The notes: generated from the sequence alone by a model not told the origin. A stretch of DNA of 64,000 bases from a virus (IMGVR_UViG_3300010938_000012:19448-83447); one strand, 5' to 3'; positions 42,984-51,787 are shown, counted from the stretch's first letter. Numbers and translations: made by a program.

Positions 42984-43185
42984 ATTTTATACTGCACTGA
43001 ACTTATGTTCCCTTTTCTATGCTTTGTATATTTTGTTTTTTTAAAACAATATGATCATCAACAGCTCCCCGCGTAAAACTCATTTTGATATAAGTACCAA
43101 AAGTTTTACAAAAAAAGAATCGGTTGCACTGACCAATTGTGATAATGGCCCATGTCTGCACAAATATTTTAATGCTTTATTTTTG

Positions 43186-43256
43186 CATACCCCAAGAGAC
43201 TCGAACTCTCAACGTTAGTTTTGGAGACTAAAATGTTACCATTACACCAAGGGTAT
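43186..43256 (-). tRNA. tRNA-Trp(CCA)
   Basis: 71 nt. Acceptor ATACCCT/GGGGTAT, anticodon stem TTAGT/ACTAA, loop CTCCAAA, discriminator G. Confidence 0.85.
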
Positions 43257-43329
43257 GTAAAATTTACTGACATATATTTGCCAGTTTGTTTTCAACCACC
43301 ACACCCGCCGCCAGTTAAGTTATAATTTG

Positions 43330-43415
43330 AGCCGAGTGTCAGACTCGAACTGACGCGGAGAACATTATCTCGACGGATTACAAATCCGCTGCCTTCGCCA
43401 CTTGGCTAACTCGGC
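43330..43415 (-). tRNA. tRNA with TGT anticodon and long variable arm
   Basis: 86 nt. Acceptor GCCGAGT/ACTCGGC, anticodon stem GCGGA/TCCGT, loop TTTGTAA, T-loop TTCGAGT. The anticodon reads ACA (Thr), but a GAGA/TCTC variable arm is a Ser/Leu/Tyr feature. Confidence 0.8.
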
Positions 43416-43502
43416 ATAAACGGAATAAAGGCTCTGCCTGTTAAAAAATCACAAAAAACCAGTGCAGCCTCATTCCGGCAAGTGTCGTTTTTATCTTTGT
43501 GT

Positions 43503-43595
43503 TTACCTGTTCGTGACTTCTTTTACCCAAGCCACGATTTGAGGTTGAAACTTTGCAATAAGGTAGCCTGATGCTATCCCAATAAGTAATACCAT
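43503..43595 (-). CDS. 30-residue membrane peptide
   Basis: MVLLIGIASGYLIAKFQPQI, one hydrophobic helix, then VAWVKEVTNR. Small but coherent, lying between tRNAs. Confidence 0.4.
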   Translation of the reverse strand: MVLLIGIASGYLIAKFQPQIVAWVKEVTNR

Positions 43596-43731
43596 AGTGC
43601 TTGTTTTTAGTGGTTTAATTGAATCCTACATCCCTTGAACACCGTTGTTGGTGATTCCCAGAGTGTAAGAAATTCTTTAAAAAAAGTTATCCTAAGAGGC
43701 CATCCTGCCCCGATTTCATTGAACATTCTTG

Positions 43732-43805
43732 AGCGTCTCACGGGAATCGAACCCGCACCTAAAGTTTGGAAGACTATCATGCTGACCGTTGAACACCAAA
43801 GACGC
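43732..43805 (-). tRNA. tRNA-Gly(TCC)
   Basis: 74 nt. Acceptor GCGTCTT/GAGACGC, anticodon loop CTTCCAA, T-arm GCGGG-TTCGATT-CCCGT. Confidence 0.8.
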
Positions 43806-43920
43806 GCTAAATTCGGCAGTGCTGATGACTATTACCCCACTTGTTAACCCGGCCACTTGCCAGCCAGTAGTGCTTTCTCTCTTGATTACCTTGTAGTACA
43901 GTCCTTCGTCAAGAGTTTTG

Positions 43921-43992
43921 AGGGAAGGCTGGGACTCGAACCCAGACCTCGCAAATTAACAGTTTGCCGCTCTACCATTATGCTACCTTCCC
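43921..43992 (-). tRNA. tRNA-Asn(GTT)
   Basis: 72 nt. Acceptor GGGAAGG/CCTTCCC, anticodon stem GCAAA/TTTGC, loop CTGTTAA, T-loop TTCGAGT. Confidence 0.9.
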
Positions 43993-43999
43993 AAAAATT

Positions 44000-44053
44000 T
44001 GCCGAGACTGGGGGACTCGAACCCCGACCTAACCATTATACGACAGCCTCGGC
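44000..44053 (-). tRNA. tRNA remnant lacking the anticodon arm
   Basis: 54 nt. Acceptor GCCGAGG/GTCTCGGC, an intact D-arm sequence (GTCGTATAATGGTTAG) running straight into an intact T-arm (CGGGG-TTCGAGT-CCCCC). The anticodon arm and variable loop are precisely absent. It cannot decode. Confidence 0.7.
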
Positions 44054-44059
44054 ACTAAT

Positions 44060-44218
44060 CTACTTAGTAAATCCAGTTTTCGACCATTTGATGTAGTCTT
44101 GCACCCACATCTCAAGTATTGGTGCAAGGACTTCGGAAGAATATGAGTCCACAAACTCGTGATATGACTCCTCATTTCCTTGAAACCTAAAGCGCACTAC
44201 AAATTTTACAAAGTTCAT
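44060..44218 (-). CDS. Hypothetical small protein
   Basis: 52 residues, ATG 44218 to TAG 44060 (MNFVKFVVRFRFQGNEE). Soluble. Lies between tRNA genes. Confidence 0.5.
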   Translation of the reverse strand: MNFVKFVVRFRFQGNEESYHEFVDSYSSEVLAPILEMWVQDYIKWSKTGFTK

Positions 44219-44295
44219 TTTTTTACGTTTTGCGGTTTTTAACTTTCTTGAGCGACAGGCAAGTGTCCATCCAGACAGACCATGAACCGTCTTTG

Positions 44296-44511
44296 TTAAT
44301 ACTTCTTAAAGAACCCAGCAATCCACTTATTTAAACTATATCCGTTGAACCACATTATAGTGGCTACGCCAGCATAGATCGGAAGCAACAACACAACCGC
44401 TGCAAGCCACTTCCCAACTATCAGACACATTACGAGCATAATAACCAACATCAATGTTGGGAAACCTAAAATAAGGTTTATGGCCAAGTCAAAAAAATTG
44501 TTGCTGTTCAT
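44296..44511 (-). CDS. Two-helix membrane protein
   Basis: 71 residues. Helices LMLVIMLVMCLIVGKW and AAVVLLLPIYAGVATIMW, basic C terminus. Function unknown. Confidence 0.6.
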   Translation of the reverse strand: MNSNNFFDLAINLILGFPTLMLVIMLVMCLIVGKWLAAVVLLLPIYAGVATIMWFNGYSLNKWIAGFFKKY

Positions 44512-44611
44512 TTTATTTTTCTACCTTTAACCCAACCTTTTTCAAATTCATTCCGTACCCAACAAGGGTTATTTGATACGCCAAACAATGCTTCAAATTT
44601 TTACAAAAAAG

Positions 44612-44698
44612 TGGGAGTAGGAGGAATCGAACCTCCGATGGCTTATAAGGCTACGGTTTTACAGACCGCCTCAACCTACCAACAGTTGACATACTCCC
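44612..44698 (-). tRNA. tRNA-Tyr(GTA)
   Basis: 87 nt class II tRNA. Acceptor GGGAGTA/TACTCCC, anticodon stem GCGGT/ACCGT, loop CTGTAAA, long variable arm, T-loop TTCGATT. Confidence 0.9.
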
Positions 44699-44811
44699 AA
44701 AAATTGAAATAGAGGCCATGAGTGCCACCCCCGCGGAGGATAATAGGCCTCTCACCAATGCTCTCAACCATCACAGGGGCTTTTACGCATATCCCTCCCA
44801 TTAAACTTTTG

Positions 44812-44869
44812 TTGCACAGACAGGACTCGAACCTGCATTCTCCCCTCTAAGCGCGGGGCGAGACTTGTT
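44812..44869 (-). tRNA. tRNA 3' remnant
   Basis: T-arm GCAGG-TTCGAGT-CCTGT and acceptor 3' strand CTGTGCA are present, with a CCCC/GGGG arm before them. No 5' acceptor partner (TGCACAG) or D-arm occurs upstream. Confidence 0.5.
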
Positions 44870-45024
44870 CTTTATCACGGGTTGAAAATTGAATAAAACA
44901 CGGGCTTTTATTCGCGCTTATTAGCCTCGTGTTCTTTTCCTAAAACTTACCCATGTCCCAACAATTAGTCACGCTTCCTTGTTGGTCGAACTCCAATTTC
45001 TCCACTGTGCGGGGTTTTCTTTTG

Positions 45025-45112
45025 TGGCGTAGTTGGGAATCGAACCCAAACACCCTTACGGGTTCACAGGTTATGAGCCTGTGGAGGCATACCATCAGCC
45101 TTCATCCACGCT
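45025..45112 (-). tRNA. tRNA with CAT anticodon, long variable arm
   Basis: 88 nt. Anticodon stem ACAGG/CCTGT, loop CTCATAA, variable arm ACCC-GTAA-GGGT, T-loop TTCGATT. Acceptor AGCGTGG/CTACGCC is paired except A1 x C72, an unpaired first position as in initiators. Met or Ile2 assignment open. Confidence 0.75.
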
Positions 45113-45123
45113 ATTCTTTTATG

Positions 45124-45185
45124 TTGCACCAAAGGGAGTTGAACCCTTTCTTTGCTTCCTTATGAGATAAGCTGTCATCTCAGAC
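45124..45185 (-). tRNA. tRNA-like remnant
   Basis: T-arm AAGGG-TTCAACT-CCCTT and acceptor 3' strand TGGTGCA, with a GAGAT/ATCTC arm. The 5' acceptor strand is missing or strongly mismatched. Confidence 0.4.
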
Positions 45186-45237
45186 AACTAATTGCCTATA
45201 TACATTCCCTCCTACACCCCTCTTTCAAATTATGCCA

Positions 45238-45267
45238 CAAAGGTACGTCAACTTTTTCACTTGTCAA
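45238..45267 (-). promoter_or_regulatory. Promoter of the first tRNA run
   Basis: Minus strand TACCTTTG (45245-45238) with TTG at 45267-45265, 19 nt apart. Directly upstream of the 45.2-40.9 kb tRNA run. Confidence 0.7.
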
Positions 45268-45295
45268 GGACATTAACAATTTAATAACACTTTTG

Positions 45296-45490
45296 TTATG
45301 CGGTAATAGGATTAAGAGACAAGCAACCCGGCGACACGCTTGCGTATCCGTTTTGCTTCTTGTCTTTAGCGGCGAACCGCGTAATATGAATCGTCTCGCC
45401 GTAGTGGGGGTCGATTGTTTTTGAGTCAACTCTTACTGGTTCGTCGTCCCAATACAGAATTACTCCCCTTTTTATTTTTTTGTATTCCAT
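45296..45490 (-). CDS. Hypothetical small basic protein
   Basis: 64 residues (MEYKKIKRGVILYWDDEPVR), beta-rich. Function unknown. Confidence 0.5.
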   Translation of the reverse strand: MEYKKIKRGVILYWDDEPVRVDSKTIDPHYGETIHITRFAAKDKKQNGYASVSPGCLSLNPITA

Positions 45491-45563
45491 TTTTTTACAA
45501 ATTTACCGGCGTTAGAAAAATTCGCACAACGCAGCACTGCCGTAAATGCTGCGTGTGCCTTGC

Positions 45564-45917
45564 TCAGTCTGTGTCGTAATCTAACAGGACTTCAAACTTG
45601 TAGTCCTTCTGTTTGTAAAACGACATTATCCCGATTTGGCGAGGGCCACCTTTACGGTGACGAACCGCGAGCACGTCCCCATCTGGGGTTTCGTAAATGT
45701 CCGCCCATCGCACTTCTCCGCTTTTGAAGCGGATATGCTTGTCGCGATGGACAAGCTTTGCTTGGATTTCTACGGTGGAGGGGCCGTAGTTATATCCATG
45801 TGGGGTGTCTCCCCTCCAACCCTCGCCTATTTCATGGCGAACGATGAAAGGGGTTAATGAAGGGTTATACTCCAAATTTGTAGGCGCACTGCAAGTGCTG
45901 AAAGTGACTGTGCCCAT
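45564..45917 (-). CDS. Hypothetical protein
   Basis: 117 residues. Starts MGTVTFSTCSAPTNLEYN; beta-rich with HRDKHIRFKSGEVRWADIYE. Function unknown. In a three-gene set behind the promoter at 46430. Confidence 0.55.
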   Translation of the reverse strand: MGTVTFSTCSAPTNLEYNPSLTPFIVRHEIGEGWRGDTPHGYNYGPSTVEIQAKLVHRDKHIRFKSGEVRWADIYETPDGDVLAVRHRKGGPRQIGIMSFYKQKDYKFEVLLDYDTD

Positions 45918-45929
45918 TTTAGTTGTGAT

Positions 45930-46331
45930 TCATTTACAGAAGGTTACGAACACGCCATTAATTGGGCGTGTTTGCGGGAACAGTGGATTATCTATCCACC
46001 TCCCTTGTGTGTTGCGGCCTTGCGCCGCAAGCAGTGCGGCGCTCTCGTATTTCGCAACGATTTTTTCTAAACGCCCTTCTGCGAAGCGTCTCTGCTCTTC
46101 TAAGGTGTAATCAGTTGACCCGTATCCGTGGTATAGTGCAATGCACATCGCCCATTCAGGCGAGCCGGCCCTTGCGCCTACCAGCTCAGGGTGCTTGGGG
46201 TCGTCTATCCACGCTTGCACGTCCTCAAGTGAGTCCGCGAAGTTCAGACTAAGACCCCCCATTGGGCCATGCCAGTTGGTGAGCATCTTGAACCCGTCAA
46301 GTAGGATCTGATTTTTTTCAAGAAATGTCAT
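45930..46331 (-). CDS. Hypothetical protein
   Basis: 133 residues (MTFLEKNQILLDGFKMLTN). Helical. First gene after the promoter at 46430. Function unknown. Confidence 0.55.
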   Translation of the reverse strand: MTFLEKNQILLDGFKMLTNWHGPMGGLSLNFADSLEDVQAWIDDPKHPELVGARAGSPEWAMCIALYHGYGSTDYTLEEQRRFAEGRLEKIVAKYESAALLAAQGRNTQGRWIDNPLFPQTRPINGVFVTFCK

Positions 46332-46429
46332 GGTAAAAACGCCGAATTGAACGGTTGCCGCCCTTTTTGATTATTTGATGCCACAAAGGTACACCAAATT
46401 ATTCGCCCGCTTCATTGCGGTTGGTGGGC

Positions 46430-46460
46430 CAAAGGTACGTCAACTGTTAGTTGTACACAA
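46430..46460 (-). promoter_or_regulatory. Bacteroidota-type promoter
   Basis: Minus strand TACCTTTG (46437-46430), TTG at 46460-46458. A second -7-like box (46391-46384) lacks an upstream box. The 46332-46700 gap holds these sites and no gene. Confidence 0.65.
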
Positions 46461-46700
46461 ATGCTTTAACAATTCATTTAGAAAAATTGAGGATTTGGCT
46501 TACAACCGGCGTATATCTAACTTATTACCTGCTGGTTTTGTCGCCAAAATCCTCTATCTCTAAATTTACCGCAAAGTTAAAGGTATCAGGACATTATTTC
46601 TAAATAAATATGTAAATATTTGAAAAAAATTTTTAGGTCACTGGATTAAACCTTTAGCCCGCGCCTAACGCACGAAAAGAGGAAACTCTTTCAGCACGTT

Positions 46701-47006
46701 TTAGTACAAATCTCGGTCACTTGTCCCGTCCAAGTTGTTTGAGCGGAAGAAGCCACAGTTGTCGATGTTGCGGCCTGTCAAATTATCGCCAGAGTGTTTT
46801 ACTGCGCCGCTTAATATTGCCAACTGGCTGAAGTAACATACATGAGACATGTCTGACAACTTTCCACTACTACCGACCCCAAAACAAAAAGCATAAAGGT
46901 CAAAACTAACACCACCCACCTCATTCACATCCCACCCAAGCCCAACCTTCGAGGTCTTTAATCCCGGATTTCCTTTTGTCAGGTCAAGTCGTTGACTTTT
47001 TGCCAC
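46701..47006 (-). pseudogene. Truncated TerD-family copy
   Basis: Starts SQRLDLTKGNPGLKTSKVGLGWDVN, nearly the same as the intact TerD gene 70 bases upstream, and follows it to SGAVKHSGDNLTG. It then jumps to a short unrelated tail and stops, losing the second half of the domain, including most Ca-binding residues. A decayed tandem duplicate. Confidence 0.75.
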
Positions 47007-47075
47007 ATTTACTGATGCTGTGCCCGTTTTTTACTGTTTTGGGGCTGCCCATGTTTCGGAGTAGCCCCATTTTGT

Positions 47076-47648
47076 TTAGTACATCGCTGCGGCACTGTTG
47101 ATGTCGCCATTGAACCCGTTGCTCACTGCGCCGAATTTCCACTCACCGTTGTTTCGGTAGAGTTCTCCAAATACAACCCCTTCAAAGGTGCTATACTCTT
47201 CGCTCAAGTCGTAACGCACCAACTCTGTACCGGTGTCACCATCATAGCAGCGACAGAATGCGTTGCGCACCATGCCGAAGTTCTGGCCTCGGCTTGAAGC
47301 CTGATAGATGTTCACTGCGATAACCAATTTTTGAATGTTGGCCGGGACATCGTTCAAGTTTACTGTGATTGTCTCGTCGTCGCCGTCACCTGCACCAGTA
47401 AGGTTGTCCCCAGAGTGAGAAACTGCACCGTTGTAGATTTTCAACTTTCCGAAATAGCAAATGGAGTCCGCGTCGGGCACTTTGTTCTGGTCATTAAGAC
47501 CAAATACAAAAGCATCGAGGTCAAAATCTACACCACTGCCTTTGTTTACGTCCCAACCAAGACCTACCTTTAGGGTCTTCAAACCGGGATTTCCTTTTGT
47601 CAGGTCAACTCTCTGACCTTTGGTAACGTTTACTGTTACTGCGCTCAT
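47076..47648 (-). CDS. TerD-family stress protein
   Basis: 190 residues, full length for the family. KGNPGLKTLKVGLGWDVN, FDLDAFVFGLN, SGDNLTGAGDGDDETI and the final GFNGDINSAAAMY are canonical TerD motifs; the acidic residues bind calcium. Ter systems give resistance to tellurite and many phages. With TerC and the two enzyme genes upstream it forms a Ter module carried by the phage. Confidence 0.9.
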   Translation of the reverse strand: MSAVTVNVTKGQRVDLTKGNPGLKTLKVGLGWDVNKGSGVDFDLDAFVFGLNDQNKVPDADSICYFGKLKIYNGAVSHSGDNLTGAGDGDDETITVNLNDVPANIQKLVIAVNIYQASSRGQNFGMVRNAFCRCYDGDTGTELVRYDLSEEYSTFEGVVFGELYRNNGEWKFGAVSNGFNGDINSAAAMY

Positions 47649-47865
47649 GTTGTTTGTGTTGTTTAGTGTTGTTAATGTTATTAGCCTGCTTCAATTCCAC
47701 ACTCTTGTAGATATTAAAGCAAATCTCCGTGAGCCTTTTCAAAGAGCACTTCGCAGCCTGTGAAATTCCTCATCTTTTACTTCTTCGAGAGTGGTAGCAT
47801 ATTCTACCATGCCGTAATCAAAACCTTCGGTTTATATAACGTCTTCAATTATAGCCCTATCTTTC

Positions 47866-48690
47866 TTAGTCATTTTTTGTTCTTTTTCTTGGCCGCCCTT
47901 GTTTGGCCGCAGCATCCTGTAAGACTACATTATCGTTGCCTTGTGCGCCCACAGCACTTGTTTGCTTATTTGATGCACCAATTGGAAGAAATAGGAGCAT
48001 AGTGGTCAAAGAGAATGCCATGTCAAACCATTCTGCTTCCAGCACATGATTGATTGCCCCTATGTGTAAAAAAGCCACAACTGCCGAAACTACCAATTTC
48101 AAGCCAATCAGGGCGATTACATAGTAAGCACGAGTTTCAAGCCAAGGGTGCTTTTCTACGAGCCTTGACATAGTTTGTGTAACAAACCTCATGGTCAATA
48201 TTGCCATGAACACCGCCGCAATGATGACATATATATTGTCTGACATAGCAGATACAGCAAGCAGGTTGTCAACGCTGAATACAAAATCAAGCACCTCTAC
48301 TTCTATGACCACAAGCCAGAATAGTGACAACGAAAGCCCCGTCCAGTTAATAGCCCTTTCAAGCCACCCAAAATCGCCCTCTTCGACAGAGTCCGGTTCT
48401 TTAGTAAAGTGAGTCCAGACAAGTCTCAGCAAATACGCGCCCCCAAGGACTTTTGCAAGCATCCCCCACTCCGGGTTTGCAAGCAGCCAACCTACTCCAA
48501 GAAGACTAAGGCCCCGGAAAAGATATGCCCCCCAGATACCGTATCTCAGGGCTTTTCCTCGGTCTTTTTGGTCGTGGAGTCTGTTCACACAGATAGCCAG
48601 CACTGCTGCGTTGTCAATTGACAGCACGCTTTCTAGTGCAAAAATAACCATGAAGGTAATGATAAGTTGAAAAATTAGTTGAAAATCCAT
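47866..48690 (-). CDS. TerC-family integral membrane protein
   Basis: 274 residues, 7-8 membrane helices. ESVLSIDNAAVLAICVNRL and EVLDFVFSVDNLLAVSAMS are the paired TerC motifs with the membrane Asp residues of its ion-binding site. It partners TerD at the membrane. A charged C-terminal tail follows. Confidence 0.9.
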   Translation of the reverse strand: MDFQLIFQLIITFMVIFALESVLSIDNAAVLAICVNRLHDQKDRGKALRYGIWGAYLFRGLSLLGVGWLLANPEWGMLAKVLGGAYLLRLVWTHFTKEPDSVEEGDFGWLERAINWTGLSLSLFWLVVIEVEVLDFVFSVDNLLAVSAMSDNIYVIIAAVFMAILTMRFVTQTMSRLVEKHPWLETRAYYVIALIGLKLVVSAVVAFLHIGAINHVLEAEWFDMAFSLTTMLLFLPIGASNKQTSAVGAQGNDNVVLQDAAAKQGRPRKRTKND

Positions 48691-49509
48691 TTAATCTGTT
48701 AAAATTGTTGTTAAGTAATTATAGTTCTCTTTGAACTTGTCCTCCATGTGATATGAGTTTCCCATAGCATAGTGCCAAAGGGTATCAACGAAGGTGTCAG
48801 ACTGATATTGGATGAACACTTTAAACTCGTCATGTGGCGCAGCGAGTATGTACTTCACAACACGGGTGTTGAAGGCAAACTCCTCGTTCCTGATTATCTT
48901 CGATATGTCCATGAGGCCATGAATAGCATTCAGGTTTAGGTAGTCCTCGAAGTTTGCCTCTATGGCAGGGTCTTCTACGCTCGCATAATACAGATAGTAG
49001 CACAGGTTGTTGAGTTTGTAACTCTTGACCATCTTGTCTATCCTGCGCTCGTGAGAACCCGTCACACGAATGTCATCCAAAAATATCAGTATTTTGTCTT
49101 TTGCAAACTGGGAATCAATATGAAAAGAATCTTCCTCCATAACAGATTCCCTCTCCTCTACACTCATAGTACCGTAATCGGTAATGTACCCGCTGTTTCG
49201 GTAAATCTTACCTTCCTTCACAGGGGGCAAACCCTCTCCCACCAAATATTCGTTCAAATATTTGATGAAGTAATCCTTCATTACGAAAGTAGCAGTGGGA
49301 ATGAAATTATATGGCGAAGGGAACACCATTATTTGTTTGTCCGGTAAATTATTCCTAAGAACTTGCTCCCAGAATCTTTTTGCAAGAGTCTTTCCGAATG
49401 CTCTCGCTACGGTCTTAGACCCATACTTGAATCGAGAATAGTCCGCTCGGTTAAAAGGAAGGTCATCCCTGTCAAAAATAGGACAAGCCGAAAAAGTAAC
49501 TTTTTCCAT
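48691..49509 (-). CDS. Ter-associated phosphoribosyltransferase-like protein
   Basis: 272 residues. KILIFLDDIRVTGSHERR is the PRPP-binding motif of the PRTase fold. Such proteins accompany TerC/TerD and a HAD enzyme in the biosynthetic arm of Ter systems. It ends one base before TerC and starts one base after the HAD gene, so the three are one operon. Confidence 0.8.
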   Translation of the reverse strand: MEKVTFSACPIFDRDDLPFNRADYSRFKYGSKTVARAFGKTLAKRFWEQVLRNNLPDKQIMVFPSPYNFIPTATFVMKDYFIKYLNEYLVGEGLPPVKEGKIYRNSGYITDYGTMSVEERESVMEEDSFHIDSQFAKDKILIFLDDIRVTGSHERRIDKMVKSYKLNNLCYYLYYASVEDPAIEANFEDYLNLNAIHGLMDISKIIRNEEFAFNTRVVKYILAAPHDEFKVFIQYQSDTFVDTLWHYAMGNSYHMEDKFKENYNYLTTILTD

Positions 49510-50166
49510 TTACAACAAGTTGTGTATCTTTAAAAAATCTAAGTCTCTCTTTTCAACCAGCAAAAAGTTGGAGTTTGTGAGTTGACACATATAACCATCT
49601 GTTGCGGGATTGTCACCTACATGGAGTATTTGCTCAAACGAAGTTGCTCGGCAAGACTCTTGATTCAAGACATGGTTTAGGAAAAAGGGGTTTGGCTTAA
49701 AGTAACCTATGTGGTCTGAAAACACAACGAAATCGAAAACATTATAAACTCCCGTATTGCGGAGCATGGAGACAATACTATCTCCACTGATTAAACCGGT
49801 GTTACAACTGATTGATATGGATACGCCTCTGGATTTTAGGCCAAGCAGGTCGTTATTGCTAAATAAAGGAATAGGGGGGTTTTCGATGAAAACTCTGTTA
49901 GTTTCTTCGTAAAGCGCATTCGCTTTTGTTATTGAAGGAACTCCGAGTTGGTCAAGAAGGTGCCACGCTTGTGTTCGCGCATCCACCGTACACATGGTCT
50001 TCTCTGAAAGAGAGTCGCACAATTCCTTAGCGCGCTTTGCGGCACTGTGCGTATGCTCAGGGCTTATACCATGGCTCTTCTGAATAAAGCCTGCGCGCTG
50101 TGCCCTAAAGTTAGGATTGACTCTGTAAAGAGTGTCCCAAAAATCGAAAGAAACGTGTTTTATCAC
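49510..50166 (-). CDS. HAD-superfamily hydrolase (Ter module)
   Basis: 218 residues. All four motifs are present: DFWDTLYR (I), ISCNTG (II), YFKPNP (III, Lys) and HVGDNPATD (IV). The Ter biosynthetic arm often pairs a HAD phosphatase with the PRTase. Confidence 0.85.
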   Translation of the reverse strand: MIKHVSFDFWDTLYRVNPNFRAQRAGFIQKSHGISPEHTHSAAKRAKELCDSLSEKTMCTVDARTQAWHLLDQLGVPSITKANALYEETNRVFIENPPIPLFSNNDLLGLKSRGVSISISCNTGLISGDSIVSMLRNTGVYNVFDFVVFSDHIGYFKPNPFFLNHVLNQESCRATSFEQILHVGDNPATDGYMCQLTNSNFLLVEKRDLDFLKIHNLL

Positions 50167-50480
50167 TGGAAATATATGTTATGTCTTGAGTACATTTCAA
50201 GATAAAATTCCAGCTTTTCGTCTGGAACTCTTGTCTTATCGAGAGCAGGGCTTCCAGAACAAACAAGCGCCCCTGTCTTTTTTTCTTTGCAAGTCAACTC
50301 GCCCCCGTTGAACCTTGCATATAGTATAGTGCCGTCTTCGCAAGACATTTCCCAAATTTGGGGGTCTTTGCAAGTACACACCACGCTTTCTCTCTTTACG
50401 CGGTACATAGGCTCGTGGTTATCCGGGGACAAAAGCCTGCCTATGAGAGTATAGGCTCTGTCTTTGTTTTCTGGGCGCAT
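50163..50480 (-). CDS. Hypothetical protein of the Ter operon
   Basis: 105 residues (MRPENKDRAYTLIGRLLSPD), Cys-containing (CTCKDPQIW, SCEDGTILY). Overlaps the HAD start as ATGA. Function unknown. Confidence 0.55.
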   Translation of the reverse strand: MRPENKDRAYTLIGRLLSPDNHEPMYRVKRESVVCTCKDPQIWEMSCEDGTILYARFNGGELTCKEKKTGALVCSGSPALDKTRVPDEKLEFYLEMYSRHNIYFQ

Positions 50481-50481
50481 C

Positions 50482-50865
50482 CTACTTGTGTTTTATGTTC
50501 CCCATTTTTGTTTTCACGTTACCTCCGACGTTACCACAATCCACATTACCCATACCGGTTTCAACATCTCCCGTAACATTTCCACAATGGATTGAACCTT
50601 GTGTGGTTTTCACGTTACCACCAACGTCTCCGCACTCAATCTTGCCTTGTGATGTATCTACGTTGCCTGAAACGCTCCCATTGACTTTGATGGAGAAAGG
50701 GCCTCCTTTGACTGTTCTCAAATTACCGTCAATATCTACCTGAAACAGGCCAAGGTCTCCGCTAATAGAGATAACCACGTCCCTGCCTTCAACAGGTATT
50801 TCTACTCCGTTTACTTTCAGTGTAGCACCTCTTACATCATTTCTGCCGAAATTGAATATACCCAT
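50482..50865 (-). CDS. DUF4097-like beta-repeat protein
   Basis: 127 residues from ATG 50865 (MGIFNFGRNDVRG); a longer frame runs into tRNA-Cys and is unlikely. Repeats of 16 residues (GNVDTSQGKIECGDVGG, GNVKTTQGSIHCGNVTG) form a right-handed beta solenoid. Occurs beside stress and envelope genes in Bacteroidota. Confidence 0.65.
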   Translation of the reverse strand: MGIFNFGRNDVRGATLKVNGVEIPVEGRDVVISISGDLGLFQVDIDGNLRTVKGGPFSIKVNGSVSGNVDTSQGKIECGDVGGNVKTTQGSIHCGNVTGDVETGMGNVDCGNVGGNVKTKMGNIKHK

Positions 50866-50879
50866 TTTATTTGTTTTTG

Positions 50880-50951
50880 AGATTCTGGCTGGAATCGAAC
50901 CAAGCATAAAATGTTTTGCAGACATTTTCCTTACCAATCGGACACAGAATC
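50880..50951 (-). tRNA. tRNA-Cys(GCA)
   Basis: 72 nt. Acceptor GATTCTG/CAGAATC, anticodon stem AATGT/ACATT, loop CTGCAAA, T-loop TTCGATT. Confidence 0.85.
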
Positions 50952-50960
50952 ATTTAAAAC

Positions 50961-51078
50961 TTAGATAGACAGGACTTAATACCTGCATGGAAGATATGCA
51001 CTGTTGTTTTGGGGGTGGCCGTACCCGTTAACATACTCCTCTCCCTTACTTTTTAGCGTCTAATTCCGCCACTATCTA
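50961..51078 (-). ncRNA. tRNA-like RNA A (anticodon arm replaced)
   Basis: 118 nt. Perfect 7-bp acceptor TAGATAG/CTATCTA, D-arm GCGGAATTAGACGC, T-arm GCAGG/CCTGT with an unusual 8-nt loop TATTAAGT. Between D- and T-arm, about 75 nt replace the anticodon arm: a 9-bp stem (GAGGA-TATG/CATATCTTC, one bulge) and a GGGT/ACCC hairpin. It resembles RNA B (55869-55995) at both ends. No anticodon loop found. Confidence 0.65.
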
Positions 51079-51085
51079 AGTTTAG

Positions 51086-51159
51086 TCGGGAGAACTGGAC
51101 TCGAACCAGCAACCTCGCTCCACCAAAGCGCGTATTCTAACCAATTGAAATACCTCCCT
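51086..51159 (-). tRNA. tRNA-Pro(TGG) or tRNA-Thr(GGT)
   Basis: 74 nt. T-arm GCTGG-TTCGAGT-CCAGT; acceptor AGGGAGG/TCTCCCG mismatched at 1-72. The loop TTTGGTGG can be read as TGG or GGT depending on a one-base shift of the anticodon stem. Confidence 0.7.
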
Positions 51160-51222
51160 AAATCGCAACCTTAGAACCCGCCTCCCGTGTACTTCCAGTT
51201 GCTAAAGTTCCTCCTCGTGCCC

Positions 51223-51654
51223 TTACTCTTCAAGTGAAGCAAGTTCTTTCTTGAGGTCTTCCAAAGTCTTACCCTTGTCTTCCTCTGTTGCAATCCTTGC
51301 CCTCAACTGTGCGGCCTTCTTAGCCCTATCGGCCCTTAATGCGGCTTTTTCGTCTTGGTCGAGCCTGAAACCAATCAAAAGGTTGATAAACTCAGCCCAA
51401 GAATCGAACCTGCTCTTAGCCCTCTGTTGTGCGGCAGACATGCTCCACTCGTCAGCATCTTCCAAGTCCTGCTTGGCTTTGCGGGCCTGTTTAAGCAATG
51501 CCCTCAATGTGCTAATTGCAGTTTCGTTGAGCAATGTGTAAGGGTTCAATGTGTTCGCACCGAACTTTCCTTCCAAAACCTCGCCCTCGAATGACAGTTG
51601 AACATATAACTCCTGCAATCGAGCCAAGTTCTCCTTTGTAAATTCCTTTTGCAT
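51223..51654 (-). CDS. Helical protein downstream of the Ro60-like gene
   Basis: 143 residues, almost entirely helical (LRALLKQARKAKQDLEDADE), with a C-terminal coiled coil. No family recognised. It lies 134 bases after the Ro60-like gene on the same strand and may be co-transcribed, so it is a candidate partner. Confidence 0.6.
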   Translation of the reverse strand: MQKEFTKENLARLQELYVQLSFEGEVLEGKFGANTLNPYTLLNETAISTLRALLKQARKAKQDLEDADEWSMSAAQQRAKSRFDSWAEFINLLIGFRLDQDEKAALRADRAKKAAQLRARIATEEDKGKTLEDLKKELASLEE

Positions 51655-51787
51655 TTTTAATCCTGTTATGTGTTTTTTAAAAAGAGGGAGGGGACGCGCA
51701 GAACACTCCTGTTCCGATGCCTTTTTTTATTTAGTGTCGAGGTCGGACATACTCGATTGCAGTGGAGGTTGCCCCCCCCTCATGTTG

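Noticed and set aside
50961-51078. tmRNA
   Set aside because: Too short, a D-stem is kept and no tag reading frame is present.
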